A stretch of 42,474 bases of DNA, taken from positions 1-42,474 of the IMG/VR virus record IMGVR_UViG_3300036851_000152. One strand, written 5' to 3'. The first letter of the stretch is position 1. Every line of letters starts with the position of its first letter. The notes beneath the pieces are model-generated. The model made no database searches, had not been told where the DNA came from, and saw nothing but the letters and a program-made list of their open reading frames with translations. Made by a program: the position numbers and the translations under genes. Source of the stretch: a virus. Of this stretch, positions 6,478-14,954 are shown in pieces.

Positions 6478-7149
6478 TCACGGGTCGATCCTGTCGATCG
6501 TCACGCGCTTCGGCTTGTTCTTCGAGACCCCGAACTTGACGAGCTGGTTACCTGGCTCGAGGCTTCTTGGCCAGCGTTTGATCATCTCGCCCTTGTCGTT
6601 AAAGACCCTGACGTCGTAGGAGATCCGCTTCGGTTTCGGTGTCGCCACCGTGGTGGCTTTCTTATTGAAGTCCGCTGAGGTCACGTAGCGATAGATTTCG
6701 TCGCCGGGGCACTTGGTCGACATGTGGTCGCGGTGGCCGCTGAATTTCTTGATGCCCTCGGTCGCGAATGCTGCTTTGGCGATGTCGAGGAGTGCGGTGC
6801 GGCCGGCGTCGGTGAGGTCGTCGCGGTTGGCGGTGTCGTCGCCGAGGAAGCAGCAGGCGAGCGTATGGCTGTTCGCGTTGCCAGTAGCGGCGGTGCGGAC
6901 GTTCCAGCCGCGGCCGACGAACACATACCCGTGCTTGCAGACGAGGAAGCTATAAGCGATGTCCTGCCAACCCTGCGTCGACATGTGATAGTTCTGAATC
7001 CCGCGGACGCGGGCGGCGCAATTAGCGTGAGCGGCCTGCTCGTCCGCGTTCGCGGCGCTGTAGTGGAAGACGAGCTCGTCCGGCGCAGGGAGCGGCGTCA
7101 CCGATTTGGGGGCGCGGGCGCCCCAGGCTTGTCTACTGACTAGCTTGAT
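6478..7149 (-). CDS. N-acetylmuramoyl-L-alanine amidase (endolysin), apparent ATC start
   Basis: Cleaves the amide bond between muramic acid and the peptide stem. The protein has the PGRP/Amidase_2 layout: N-terminal SRQAWGARAP, zinc His in LVFHYSAAN, a core with TACCF-like strands, and GHRDHMSTKCPGDEI supplying the second His and the Cys ligand. A C-terminal ~50-residue basic beta domain probably binds wall. The first NTG start (GTG 7101) would delete the conserved SRQAWGARAP segment. The frame upstream has no ATG, GTG or TTG before the stop. ATC at 7149 lies exactly 5 bases after the late start element and yields KLVSRQAWGARAP, so it is proposed as the start. Confidence 0.85.
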   Translation of the reverse strand: MKLVSRQAWGARAPKSVTPLPAPDELVFHYSAANADEQAAHANCAARVRGIQNYHMSTQGWQDIAYSFLVCKHGYVFVGRGWNVRTAATGNANSHTLACCFLGDDTANRDDLTDAGRTALLDIAKAAFATEGIKKFSGHRDHMSTKCPGDEIYRYVTSADFNKKATTVATPKPKRISYDVRVFNDKGEMIKRWPRSLEPGNQLVKFGVSKNKPKRVTIDRIDP

Positions 7150-7154
7150 ACAGG

Positions 7155-7166
7155 GGTTTTCGGCTA
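7155..7166 (-). promoter_or_regulatory. Late start-associated element, copy 1 (amidase)
   Basis: TAGCCGAAAACC on the minus strand, five bases before ATC at 7149. Here it lies 19 bases after the upstream gene's TAA, so it is not part of that stop codon. Confidence 0.8.
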
Positions 7167-7185
7167 GCTCAGCCGCACCCGTGAC

Positions 7186-7704
7186 TTAGATTTTGAAGAC
7201 TCCCGCTTCAAACTTGCCGTCAGAACCCGTACTCCCAGGAATGACCAAGCTTCCACCGGAGTTCTGTTGCACACCGATACGAACAATGTCTCCCGCCGAC
7301 AACGGAAAAGCCATCGAGACGTTCATGTAATGCTCCGTAGCTATGGCAGCTTCCGTGTGGCGTGCATGGATGTTTCCGTTGAGCGTGACATAGATTTCCC
7401 GGAACCCGGTCGCGTTCGAGGGCCAGGCGACACTTGCCCAGATGTAGTAGTTCCCGGTGAGCCCAGTAGGAATGGTTAAGCGATCCGGGTTCCCGGCAAC
7501 ATGAAAACCGTCGGCATCGTAGATTTCTTGTTCGAAGAGCAGATTCGTCGGTGTGCTGTCGCCGATTACCTGGCCGTCTGCGTCGTAGACGACGGCATGG
7601 GGGCCTTGGAAGAGAAAGTTGAGGTTGTCGCGCCACTGTGCATTCGCGGTCGCGACAGGGATAAACGTCGGGGTGTAGGTGGGTGGGGTCGTCCAGACAG
7701 CCAT
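7186..7704 (-). CDS. Tail fibre/receptor protein with C1q-like jelly-roll pattern
   Basis: 172 residues. An N-terminal TTPPTYTPTFIPVATANAQW segment is typical of phage tail appendages that dock to the baseplate. The C-terminal ~110 residues alternate beta strands (GNYYIWASVAWPS, REIYVTLNGN, GDIVRIGVQQ, FEAGVFKI) like C1q/TNF-type trimeric heads. It lies between the minor tail protein and lysin, the usual place for a receptor-binding tip. Confidence 0.7.
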   Translation of the reverse strand: MAVWTTPPTYTPTFIPVATANAQWRDNLNFLFQGPHAVVYDADGQVIGDSTPTNLLFEQEIYDADGFHVAGNPDRLTIPTGLTGNYYIWASVAWPSNATGFREIYVTLNGNIHARHTEAAIATEHYMNVSMAFPLSAGDIVRIGVQQNSGGSLVIPGSTGSDGKFEAGVFKI

Positions 7705-7705
7705 G

Positions 7706-9013
7706 TCACCAGATCAGCATCACGTCGGTTCCGAGAACGGCGGTGCCGAGCGGTTTGAAGTTGGCCGCGGTCTCAAGCGTTGACACGGGAGAGAGCCGAA
7801 ACGTCGTTGTCCACCGCAGCGGCGCTGCCGTGTACTCATGGCGAATCCCCTCGATGCGACAATCCAGTGTCTGCACCGATCCCTTGCCCCAGTAGCATGA
7901 CTTGAAGGTGATCTTCTCGCCGATCACCCGTCCCAAAGCATGAGGCCACAGGTTGTCGTCCATCTGCGGCTGAAGCGTGATTGACTTGATCCGGTCCAAA
8001 GGCTGCTTGTAGCGGTCGACGAGGTACATGGTTCTCGCCTCGATCTCCGTCGCAGCTGCCGCCCACAGCTCTACGGTCGCAGCGGCCGGCCCATAGTCAA
8101 TCCTTGAGGTCGCATCGGAAGTTTCGTAGATCGGTGACTGCTGATCGTTCGCCCGTCTCCCCGTCGCATGATTTACGAGATGCTCAACATCTTGTTCCGG
8201 ATCGGACAAAACGAACGGAAGCTCTGCTCCCTGCGGCGAATCACTGAACGTCGCCTGCGAGGTTGCATAGTTGTTGAGCCGGAAATACTTGTCTTGAAAC
8301 ACCACGTTCCCCGATGGAGACATGAACAGAAATCCGCCCTCGGTGTCTTCGATCTCTCGAGCATGATTGAGCACATTCGACGGCGCGAACCCATAAGCCA
8401 TCTGATCGACAACCCCAGGCGAGAGTTCTCTCCATCCGATCGGCCACCCTGCTTGGTCTAATAACCACGCCAGTCGTTGATCGGCCCGTTCCCTACCGCG
8501 CTCCTGATGGATGAACTGGCCAGGGTTGTTCGGATCAGAGATCAGCGCAGTTGCGAACGTTTCCTTGCCGAAGACCGCGAACGCGTCGGTGAGAGGGAGT
8601 TCGACAGTGCCCATCATCGCTTCCCACTTTTGCGGCCACGAGTTAACGAACCCGTCGAACAGGTCATAGACGATTGCGTTCCAGGTTGCTTGGAGAGAAG
8701 AGCGTTTACGGGGTTTTAGGTTGCCGTAGTTCGGCCCTGACGTATTCGTCGGGTCATAGGCACGATCACGGTTGTCCAAAGTGAGAGTTGCAGTTCCAGG
8801 CTGAAAATCATCGAGCTCCGATCCACGGCCACGCTCGACCACAAACCCCAGAAGATTGTTGGGCTCCTGCACCTGCCATGTCGGTGTGGCTAGCGGCGCG
8901 GTCGTGAACGCGATTCGGCTAGTAAGCGCAGGCAGATGAGGATTGATGGCTTCTAGAAGTTCAACGCCTCCGTAGAGGTCATCGCCATAGACGCCAGTCC
9001 CGTAGGTGGTCAT
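7706..9013 (-). CDS. Minor tail / baseplate protein
   Basis: 435 residues starting TTYGTGVYGDDLYGG, a signature of siphophage minor tail proteins. The middle carries GTATLTLDNRDRAYDPTNTS, the 'nNrdr.fdp' motif of baseplate hub or distal tail proteins, and an SDPEQDVEHLVN segment. It follows the tailspike and precedes the fibre gene. Probably forms the tail tip and anchors appendages. Confidence 0.8.
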   Translation of the reverse strand: MTTYGTGVYGDDLYGGVELLEAINPHLPALTSRIAFTTAPLATPTWQVQEPNNLLGFVVERGRGSELDDFQPGTATLTLDNRDRAYDPTNTSGPNYGNLKPRKRSSLQATWNAIVYDLFDGFVNSWPQKWEAMMGTVELPLTDAFAVFGKETFATALISDPNNPGQFIHQERGRERADQRLAWLLDQAGWPIGWRELSPGVVDQMAYGFAPSNVLNHAREIEDTEGGFLFMSPSGNVVFQDKYFRLNNYATSQATFSDSPQGAELPFVLSDPEQDVEHLVNHATGRRANDQQSPIYETSDATSRIDYGPAAATVELWAAAATEIEARTMYLVDRYKQPLDRIKSITLQPQMDDNLWPHALGRVIGEKITFKSCYWGKGSVQTLDCRIEGIRHEYTAAPLRWTTTFRLSPVSTLETAANFKPLGTAVLGTDVMLIW

Positions 9014-10660
9014 TTAGTTGACGCTCCGGGCGAGTTCAAGCCAGTTCGTCCCATCCGAGACAAGCGAGATCGTGTCGTCGGCGGTCGTAACGAAGTTGCC
9101 GGCGAGCTTGAGGTTGGAGCCGTCAGTAAAGGTGAGAGCGCCGGAGAAGGCCAATGTAACTTGGCGTCCTGCGTAGGACGCGGTAACGGACGTGATCGTC
9201 GTCGTGCCCGTCACTGTCACAAAATCATGCGCGGTCGGCAATGTTATGGTCGCTGCTGATGCGACAGATGAGGAGGCGTCCGTTGTGATGTTGCGGACCT
9301 TGAATCCGGTCTGGTTCTGTCCGCCGCCGCCGAAGTCAGCGGTGTTGTTGCGAAGCTTGACGCCCTGCACAACGACGCTGGTGATCGTTGTTAGCGCATC
9401 ACCGTTCCAGGCATTGACGGCCATGTTCGTGCAGTCGGTGATCGACCCGCCGCTGTAAAGAATGTTATTGGACTTCCAAAACAGAACACCGCCGCGATCT
9501 CCAGCCCCGCTGTTGCCGCATGAACTGACGTTGTTGCCCTCAGCGACGTGGTCACCCGATGTGCCACGGAAGGCAATCCCGCCACCAGTTCCGGTTCCGG
9601 TATTGCCACAGTTGACGATCGTATTCCCGGCCAACGTCACCTTTTGAACGTCCTGGGTTCCGCTTTCGTACTGGACATCGATCCCATATACAAGGCAATC
9701 GGAAATCACTTGGCCAGTAACAGAGATGTATCGGCAGGAGACGCTATTAGCGCTGTTGATACGAATACCGGCATTGACGGTGTCACGGACCGAGCCCGCT
9801 CCGATCGCGACATAGTCAGAGTTCTCGACGCGGATCCCGTTTCCGGCCGTAACACCGTCGATGACATGGCCCGAGACAGTGACCCAACGGGATTTGACCG
9901 TCGACGTGTGCAGGAAGTCGTAGTCGATGTCGATCGCATCGTCGCGGACGTTGTCGACGATAGGCGCTTCGAGTGTGACATGGTCGCAGCCATTGACCTG
10001 GACACCGTTGCCATTCGAGTCGTGGACGGTCGGAGCCTTGATATGCACGAAGTCGCAGTGTTCAAACCACAGCGACTGGCGGATCAGCCCCGTGATTCCG
10101 TACCCCTCAACTTCAACGTTGTCGATGATGAGATATGACGTATTACGAAGATGGCAACCATGGCTGCCGCTTGCATCCGCGTGGATCTTGAAATCCTTGA
10201 GGACGACACGCGTGTTCAGCGTTTTTGAGGTTGAGTAGACGCCCGGTGTCCCCATCGTGATCAAGCCGTGGCCAGTGTCGATTGAGCCCTTAATCACCGA
10301 CGAGTGGCCGACGCCGATCACGGAGACATTCGACTTCAAGATCAAAGGCGTCGTCGTGACCTTGTAAGTGCCCTTCGGTAAAAACACGATGCCGCCGGCT
10401 GCCGAGTTCGCCGCATCGATCGCCGCTTGGATCGCCGCACGATCATCAGCCACCCCGTCACCGACTGCGTTGTACGTTTTCCCTTTGACGTTGAAGACAG
10501 GAAGGGTTTTGCCGGAAAAGTTGATTCCGATCTCGGCCTCAAGCTTGTTGATCGCGTCCGCATAGTTGTTGTGGTCTGCGGCGTGGGTGGCGAGCATGAC
10601 GGTTGCGTCTGCCCGTGATGTGGAAAAGCTGTCGAGGCCACCCGGGTAGGAACTTGGCAT
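9014..10660 (-). CDS. Tailspike with right-handed beta-helix (pectate-lyase-3-like)
   Basis: 548 residues. The N-terminus (SYPGGLDSFSTSRADATVML) with an adjacent helix is a common actinophage tail-attachment module. From residue ~58, FNVKGKTYNAVGDGVADDRA then AIQAAIDAAN and IVFLPKGTYKV form the entry to a pectate-lyase-3 beta-helix; many short repeats follow (IIDNVEVEGYGI, VTVSGHVIDG, VTLAGNTIVNCGN). The C-terminus is a beta domain (TISLVSDGTNWLEL). A depolymerase acting on host surface glycan is likely. Catalytic acids cannot be named. Confidence 0.85.
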   Translation of the reverse strand: MPSSYPGGLDSFSTSRADATVMLATHAADHNNYADAINKLEAEIGINFSGKTLPVFNVKGKTYNAVGDGVADDRAAIQAAIDAANSAAGGIVFLPKGTYKVTTTPLILKSNVSVIGVGHSSVIKGSIDTGHGLITMGTPGVYSTSKTLNTRVVLKDFKIHADASGSHGCHLRNTSYLIIDNVEVEGYGITGLIRQSLWFEHCDFVHIKAPTVHDSNGNGVQVNGCDHVTLEAPIVDNVRDDAIDIDYDFLHTSTVKSRWVTVSGHVIDGVTAGNGIRVENSDYVAIGAGSVRDTVNAGIRINSANSVSCRYISVTGQVISDCLVYGIDVQYESGTQDVQKVTLAGNTIVNCGNTGTGTGGGIAFRGTSGDHVAEGNNVSSCGNSGAGDRGGVLFWKSNNILYSGGSITDCTNMAVNAWNGDALTTITSVVVQGVKLRNNTADFGGGGQNQTGFKVRNITTDASSSVASAATITLPTAHDFVTVTGTTTITSVTASYAGRQVTLAFSGALTFTDGSNLKLAGNFVTTADDTISLVSDGTNWLELARSVN

Positions 10661-12997
10661 TTAGCTGAATCCCGGCTGCGGCTGGTCGATGATGATCCCG
10701 TTGAAGCCGGCGACCCGAAGGACCTCACGGAGTCTGCGGGCAATCTCCCGAGGATCGCCGACGCCAACGTTCATGGTGATGTATGCGTTTCCGGCTGCTG
10801 CTCTACCGACAGGCTCGGGGCTACCCGTGAAGTTTCCGGCCAGCGTCCAGCCTGGCTTCAACCAGCGGAGCTTCCGCATCGCGTTGTCGAACAACTCGAC
10901 GTGAACGTGGTCGCGATGGCCGCCGATGCGGAACCGCCCGCCGAGCGGATCATAGAACACGTCTTCAATGCCGGGACGCTGGATCGCGGCCAGTGCAAAA
11001 CGGGCCATATTCGCGGCAGAGCCAGCGACGTCGATGGCCTTCGACGGATACACACCATGCTTCGACGGTCTCCCGCTTGAAGTAATCGCGCCCGGTCGGT
11101 ATCCACTGGTGAGAACAAGCTCCATGTTCTGGGCAAGCGCGAGCTCGTCCCAGAGTCCAGGGTTGATGTCCATGCGCCCTCGCCCGACAGGACCTTGGCT
11201 CGGGATTGGAGTCGGCGGAGCCTTCGCCCAAGCATCCCCGACCTTGTCGCCAATCGCGCCGGGAATACCTTTAAGAATGTCCCAAATCGCACCCGGAAGC
11301 CCTTTGATTGCATCGACGATCGCGTCTTTTAGCCAAATGCCAATTTGCTTGCCCCACTCCTTGATCGCGTCCGCCCTGTCCTTGATGAACTCCCAGATGT
11401 TGTTTACGACACCCCAAACGGCAGCGCCGATCCCGACGATCGCGGCGGGTATCGCGTTCTTGATCCAGCCTCCGAGCGCTGCACCCCAGCCCTTGACAAT
11501 GTCGATTCCCTCAAGAAAACGAGCCCAGATGTTGTTGACGATCTCCCAGACGAAGCCGGCTAGACCTTTCACACCATTGACAACGGCATCTTTCAGCCAT
11601 CCGCCGAGGCTCAGCCCCCAGCCGACGATTGTCTGCACATTCTCTTGCCAGTTCAGCCAGATCGCTTTGACGAAATCCCAGATCCGCCCAGCGATACCCG
11701 TAATACCGGAGACAGCACCAGCTTTGATCTTGCCGCCGAGTTCTGCTGCCTTATTAAAGATGTCGATAAAGAACCCGACGATCACACCGGGGATCGCACC
11801 GATGAAGTCTCCGACCGCCTTCTTGACTTCGCCGAAGTGGGTGATCAGCCAGACGAGCGGATGCTTCTGAACGAGATCAACCATGAAGTCGATCGCTCCA
11901 CCGACGATGTCTTTTATGAAGTTCCAGACCGCGTCAGCGGCGCCTTTGATCGCTTCCCAGGTGCCGATCACGATGTCACGGAACGTCTCCGACTTCTTCC
12001 ACAGAACGACGAAAGCAGCGCCAAGGGCAAGCAAAGCAATAAGGATGAGACCGATCGGATTCGCTAACAACGCAGCGTTCAATAGCCACTGAACAGCAGT
12101 CCATGCGAGGACCGCGCCACGGATGATCGCCATTCCAGCCGCATACACCTTCATGGCTGCACCAGCAATGAGCAATGTCGCTATCAAACCGCCGATCACT
12201 CCTGCCAAAATCTTTGTGATAGTCGTGTGTTCGCGGAAGAACCCGACCACAGCGACCAATTTCGGGACGAGGTTGCCGACAATATCGCCAGCAAGATTGT
12301 TGAACGTCTCGCGGAGGATTCGCAACTGGCCAGGCAAGGTTTTCCCTGCCGCTTCTGCTGATCCGCCGAACTCGGTGCGGAGCTCGCCGAGGATCATCTT
12401 CTGCGCTTGCATCGTCTTCCCGCTCTCAACCAGTGACTTGATCTGATCTTGCTGCGCTTTCGTAAACGACACGCCCACCCGCCTCAACGCCGTTAAACCA
12501 CGCACGGGATCGTTTAGCGCCTTCCCGACGAGGACCGCGCTGGATTGCATGTCTTTACCCATCGCCACCGACAAATCCAAGGTGGCTTTTGTCGCCTGAT
12601 TGAAAATATCTCGGCCACGACCTGTTTCATTGCGGATCTTGGTAAACGTCAGAAGCATGTTCGCCCCCGACTGGATCGCCTCGTCATCTACGCCTGACTT
12701 CTTCATCAGCGACGCAGCGAGCGAATCCACCTGCTTGGCGGTCACGTTCGCGATCCCACCCGTCGACTTCAACACTGCATTCGTTTGTGCAGCGACGAGT
12801 TGACCTTGCCGGAATTCGTCCCAGCCAATCTTCGCCGCCACCGCCAAACCTCCAGCAATGGCAGCACCAGCGATCTTTGCCGCCGTCGAGATGCCCCTAC
12901 CTGCTTTCTGCATTCCTGTCTCGGAGTCACGCATGGCACGATCGAACTGGCGCGTGTTCGCAGTGAGGATCGCCTCAAGGCGGGCAACAGTTGCCAT
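10661..12997 (-). CDS. Tape measure protein with C-terminal M15-like peptidase domain
   Basis: 778 residues. The N-terminal ATVARLEAILTANTRQFDRA and ~200 following helical residues match phage tape measure proteins. Two hydrophobic segments follow (KILAGVIGGLIATLLIAGAA and LANPIGLILIALLALGAAFV), then three or four repeats of a WGxxLGGWxKxA...NNIW unit. Residues ~620-710 hold SGRPSKHGVYPSKAIDV and IGGHRDHVHVEL, which look like the His/Asp/His zinc site of D-Ala-D-Ala carboxypeptidase-type (M15/LAS) enzymes. The tape measure may therefore open peptidoglycan during entry. Confidence 0.88.
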   Translation of the reverse strand: MATVARLEAILTANTRQFDRAMRDSETGMQKAGRGISTAAKIAGAAIAGGLAVAAKIGWDEFRQGQLVAAQTNAVLKSTGGIANVTAKQVDSLAASLMKKSGVDDEAIQSGANMLLTFTKIRNETGRGRDIFNQATKATLDLSVAMGKDMQSSAVLVGKALNDPVRGLTALRRVGVSFTKAQQDQIKSLVESGKTMQAQKMILGELRTEFGGSAEAAGKTLPGQLRILRETFNNLAGDIVGNLVPKLVAVVGFFREHTTITKILAGVIGGLIATLLIAGAAMKVYAAGMAIIRGAVLAWTAVQWLLNAALLANPIGLILIALLALGAAFVVLWKKSETFRDIVIGTWEAIKGAADAVWNFIKDIVGGAIDFMVDLVQKHPLVWLITHFGEVKKAVGDFIGAIPGVIVGFFIDIFNKAAELGGKIKAGAVSGITGIAGRIWDFVKAIWLNWQENVQTIVGWGLSLGGWLKDAVVNGVKGLAGFVWEIVNNIWARFLEGIDIVKGWGAALGGWIKNAIPAAIVGIGAAVWGVVNNIWEFIKDRADAIKEWGKQIGIWLKDAIVDAIKGLPGAIWDILKGIPGAIGDKVGDAWAKAPPTPIPSQGPVGRGRMDINPGLWDELALAQNMELVLTSGYRPGAITSSGRPSKHGVYPSKAIDVAGSAANMARFALAAIQRPGIEDVFYDPLGGRFRIGGHRDHVHVELFDNAMRKLRWLKPGWTLAGNFTGSPEPVGRAAAGNAYITMNVGVGDPREIARRLREVLRVAGFNGIIIDQPQPGFS

Positions 12998-13020
12998 CAG
13001 CCGACCAACCTCTTTACACT
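12991..13020 (+). promoter_or_regulatory. Promoter for plus-strand DUF4177-like gene, predicted leaderless
   Basis: TTGCCA (12991-12996), an 18-base spacer and TACACT (13015-13020). The ATG begins 7 bases after the -10 box, so transcription should start at the start codon. The promoter overlaps the tape-measure start on the other strand. Confidence 0.6.
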
Positions 13021-13026
13021 CCGCCG

Positions 13027-13173
13027 ATGGAAATCTGGGAATACAAAGCGCGAAATCTCAAAAAGGTTGCCGGGCCGCTCCTCGAGAGCGATTTCAACAA
13101 GCTCGGTCAGGAAGGCTGGGAGTTCGTCGCGATGGCTGACGGTTACGCGATCTTCAAGCGTCGCGTCCACTAG
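13027..13173 (+). CDS. DUF4177-like mini-protein (plus-strand insert)
   Basis: 48 residues: EIWEYKARNLKKVAGPLLES, then a LGQEGWEFVAM motif and IFKRRVH end. This W-E-Y...LN-x-LG-x-EGWE pattern is DUF4177-like. It sits on the plus strand between tape measure and chaperone genes, with its own promoter and no ribosome site, and its stop overlaps the end of the frameshifted chaperone frame. A moron-like gene perhaps expressed from the prophage. Function unknown. Confidence 0.7.
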   Translation: MEIWEYKARNLKKVAGPLLESDFNKLGQEGWEFVAMADGYAIFKRRVH

Positions 13174-13705
13174 TTACGCCTCGCTTCAGCGGCCTTCTGC
13201 GCGGCGGCTTCTGCTTCATTCCACATGCCTGCTGCCGCCACCCAGAACAGCGGTAGGTGTTCTACGTCGGGGACGGGGACGTTGAGCGTTCGGGCAACGG
13301 CGAAGGCGCCGGCCCATTCTGGAGGCTCCCCGGCCTCACCGAAGAGTCGGTGTCCGGAGTAGACGACGTATCTGCGGAGACTTCCCCCTCAGCCCTCGAA
13401 GGGACCGCCGCCTCCATCATCCGCTCAAACAACGCAGACATCGCGCTGAACGACAACACGGCAATGTTGTCGGCAGTCGGCGGGAACTCTTGTCCGTCCT
13501 GCGTCACATCCCAGCCGACGATCACCTCAGCCAAGGCTTTCGGCAGCGAGAGGGTGTCGCGGTCCTCAACTCTGCGCTCGGTCTCACGCACCCACGCAGG
13601 CGTTACCTTGTTTGAGTCAAACGAGATGCGAACCGAGTCGCCGTCGCCTAGGTCGATGTCGGCGTTGACGAGCTTTTGCCGGGTGAGAGTTCCGATCTCA
13701 GGCAC
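13170..13705 (-). CDS. Tail assembly chaperone, frameshifted long form (GT-like)
   Basis: The -1 frame is open from before 13388 to TAG at 13170 and encodes RRYVVYSGHRLFGEAGEPPE, WAGAFAVARTLNVP and LPLFWVAAAGMWNEAE, a typical T-domain. Joining it to the short form by a -1 shift, for example at GGGGGAA (13388-13382), gives the expected GT fusion. The shift is the conserved rule for this gene pair; the exact slip site is inferred. Confidence 0.75.
13262..13705 (-). CDS. Tail assembly chaperone, short form (G-like)
   Basis: 147 residues, GTG start at 13705. The N-terminus (PEIGTLTRQKLVNADIDLGD) and following VRISFDSNKVTPAWVRE and SLPKALAEVIVGWDV match siphophage tail-assembly chaperones, which escort the tape measure. 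The last ~45 residues are Ser/Pro-rich. It lies directly before the tape-measure module. A longer product is made by frameshifting (see 13170-13705). Confidence 0.8.
   Translation of the reverse strand: MPEIGTLTRQKLVNADIDLGDGDSVRISFDSNKVTPAWVRETERRVEDRDTLSLPKALAEVIVGWDVTQDGQEFPPTADNIAVLSFSAMSALFERMMEAAVPSRAEGEVSADTSSTPDTDSSVRPGSLQNGPAPSPLPERSTSPSPT
13382..13388 (-). other. Candidate -1 slippery site, GGGGGAA
   Basis: Zero-frame reading is GAG GGG GAA GTC; slipping back one base gives the open T frame. It is the most G-rich homopolymeric run in the overlap of the two frames. Other slip positions are possible. Confidence 0.5.
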
Positions 13706-13847
13706 GATTGTCGATGTCTTCCTTGCTCAACACCACATGCCCATCCGCCGCCACAATCGGCTTGCTCGCCGACTTCCTCTCCGCAATCTTCACCTCAACC
13801 GGAGCCTCAACCTTCACAGGCTCTTTGCTCTCATCCTTATCAGCCAT
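13698..13847 (-). CDS. Small charged protein before tail chaperone
   Basis: 49 residues. ATG 13847 follows AGGAGGAC. It is Lys/Glu/Val-rich (KVEAPVEVKIAERKSASKP) and ends in a SKEDIDNRA helix. Its stop overlaps the chaperone start by 8 bases. Such small proteins are common between tail-tube and chaperone genes; function unknown. Confidence 0.65.
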   Translation of the reverse strand: MADKDESKEPVKVEAPVEVKIAERKSASKPIVAADGHVVLSKEDIDNRA

Positions 13848-13914
13848 ACGTCCTCCTGATCGAGAAGATGCAGCGACGCCGCAACGTGTTCACACCAGGC
13901 GCAAGCCAGATCAC
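13840..13914 (-). CDS. Possible 24-residue peptide after tail tube
   Basis: GTG 13914 overlaps the tail-tube TGA as GTGA, and the stop falls within the next gene's first codons. The product is basic (IWLAPGVNTLRRRCIFSIRR). The coupling matches this genome's habit, but it is very short. Confidence 0.3.
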   Translation of the reverse strand: MIWLAPGVNTLRRRCIFSIRRTYG

Positions 13915-14903
13915 AGCGCCGAGATTTGGTTAGTCACTTGGATGTTCAGGTAACGGCCCGCACCCCAGGCACTGTCGTAAACCGAGTCGAATGTGTACGT
14001 CAGAACCTTCAGGCCTTCTTGATCATCGAACGCATTGATCGCGCTGATCTTGCCTGCGAAGTCGACGAGACAGTCATATTTGGCCGTACCTGCCCCCGCG
14101 TTCTCCGTTGATACAGCAGCAAGCCGGATGTAGCGCGTATCCCCAGCGCGAGCGTTGGTCAGATAGCCCATCCCCGTCGAATCTGCCGCAACGGTGAGTT
14201 CAATTTGAACCGTTGGCTCGAGATTCACATGCGAAGCGAATGACGCATTGGCGCTATTAATCGGCCAGACAGCGCCCCAACGGTCATTACACCTGAGCAC
14301 GGCATTGAAGTCGCGAAGCAATTTCGTCCCGCCCAGACCTCCAGACGTCGCGTCTACATACACGTCAAGATGGGTAGGCAGCATCGGCTTCTCCTGGATC
14401 GATGTCGGAGAAGCAGTAAGCGTGATGTTGTCCTGGATCTGCTGCCCAATTGCCGAACCCGAAATCGCCACCCCGTCCGTCCGATTCCACGTCATCTCAA
14501 ACCCGTTGAATAGAACGTAGGTCGCCTTCTGCGCTCTCGTCGCCGACCCGGACTCAACCGTGTAGGTCTTAATCGTGTCCTCGCTTCGTCCGGCCGGCGT
14601 GAACGTCCACCTACGACCTGTCGTTTCCACCGTCGCCGGGGTCGTATTCACGAGCAACGAGCAGAACGCATAGACGATCTCGCTGTAGTTACCGACCCCG
14701 GACACACCCCATTCGGTGAAGTCTTGACCCGGCGTGATCTGCGATGCGACCAACTGCCCCTGCGGCCGGAACCTATTGAAGTTAATCGTGATCCCAGGTT
14801 CCAACGTCATCGAATTCAAGAGCTTGGACGCGGAAACCGCAGTCCCCGCCGTTGTTTCAGGGCCGATCTGGGCGCCTGTAAAAATGCTCGCGACCTCAGG
14901 AAT
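13911..14903 (-). CDS. Major tail tube protein, non-NTG or recoded start
   Basis: 330 residues if started at ATT 14903. ETTAGTAVSASKLLNSM followed by EPGITINFNRF and WGVSGVGNYSEIVYAF is a typical tail tube N-terminus. The first NTG codons in frame (TTG 14828, ATG 14819) would delete the conserved GTAV/ASK segment. A GGGAGGTGA site lies 9 bases before ATT. Alternatively a leader ATG at 14937, 5 bases after the late start element, reads 13 codons to TCC TGA, where a +1 shift enters this frame. Either route would be unusual; a one-base sequence error is the third option. Confidence 0.8.
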   Translation of the reverse strand: MPEVASIFTGAQIGPETTAGTAVSASKLLNSMTLEPGITINFNRFRPQGQLVASQITPGQDFTEWGVSGVGNYSEIVYAFCSLLVNTTPATVETTGRRWTFTPAGRSEDTIKTYTVESGSATRAQKATYVLFNGFEMTWNRTDGVAISGSAIGQQIQDNITLTASPTSIQEKPMLPTHLDVYVDATSGGLGGTKLLRDFNAVLRCNDRWGAVWPINSANASFASHVNLEPTVQIELTVAADSTGMGYLTNARAGDTRYIRLAAVSTENAGAGTAKYDCLVDFAGKISAINAFDDQEGLKVLTYTFDSVYDSAWGAGRYLNIQVTNQISAL

Positions 14904-14937
14904 TGAGGCTCACCTCCCGTGCTTGCAACGCCTGCAT
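14896..14937 (-). other. 13-codon leader overlapping tail-tube start
   Basis: ATG 14937 to TGA 14896 encodes MQALQAREVSLNS. It lies 5 bases after a late start element, like the other late genes, and ends inside the tail-tube frame. It contains the GGGAGGTGA site that would serve the ATT start. Confidence 0.5.
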
Positions 14938-14942
14938 GTAGA

Positions 14943-14954
14943 GGTTTTCGGCTA
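14943..14954 (-). promoter_or_regulatory. Late start-associated element, copy 2 (tail tube leader)
   Basis: TAGCCGAAAACC five bases before ATG 14937. This copy lies in the divergent gap between the plus-strand Arc-like gene and the tail tube gene, with no upstream stop codon to overlap, so the element is more than a stop-codon remnant. Confidence 0.8.

Noticed and set aside
9548-10138. 196-codon plus-strand frame within the tailspike
   Set aside because: Antisense to the beta-helix gene; Asp/Val-rich composition is the mirror of beta-helix codons.
10968-11870. 300-codon open frame on the plus strand in the tape measure region
   Set aside because: Antisense shadow of the tape measure repeats; low-complexity translation.
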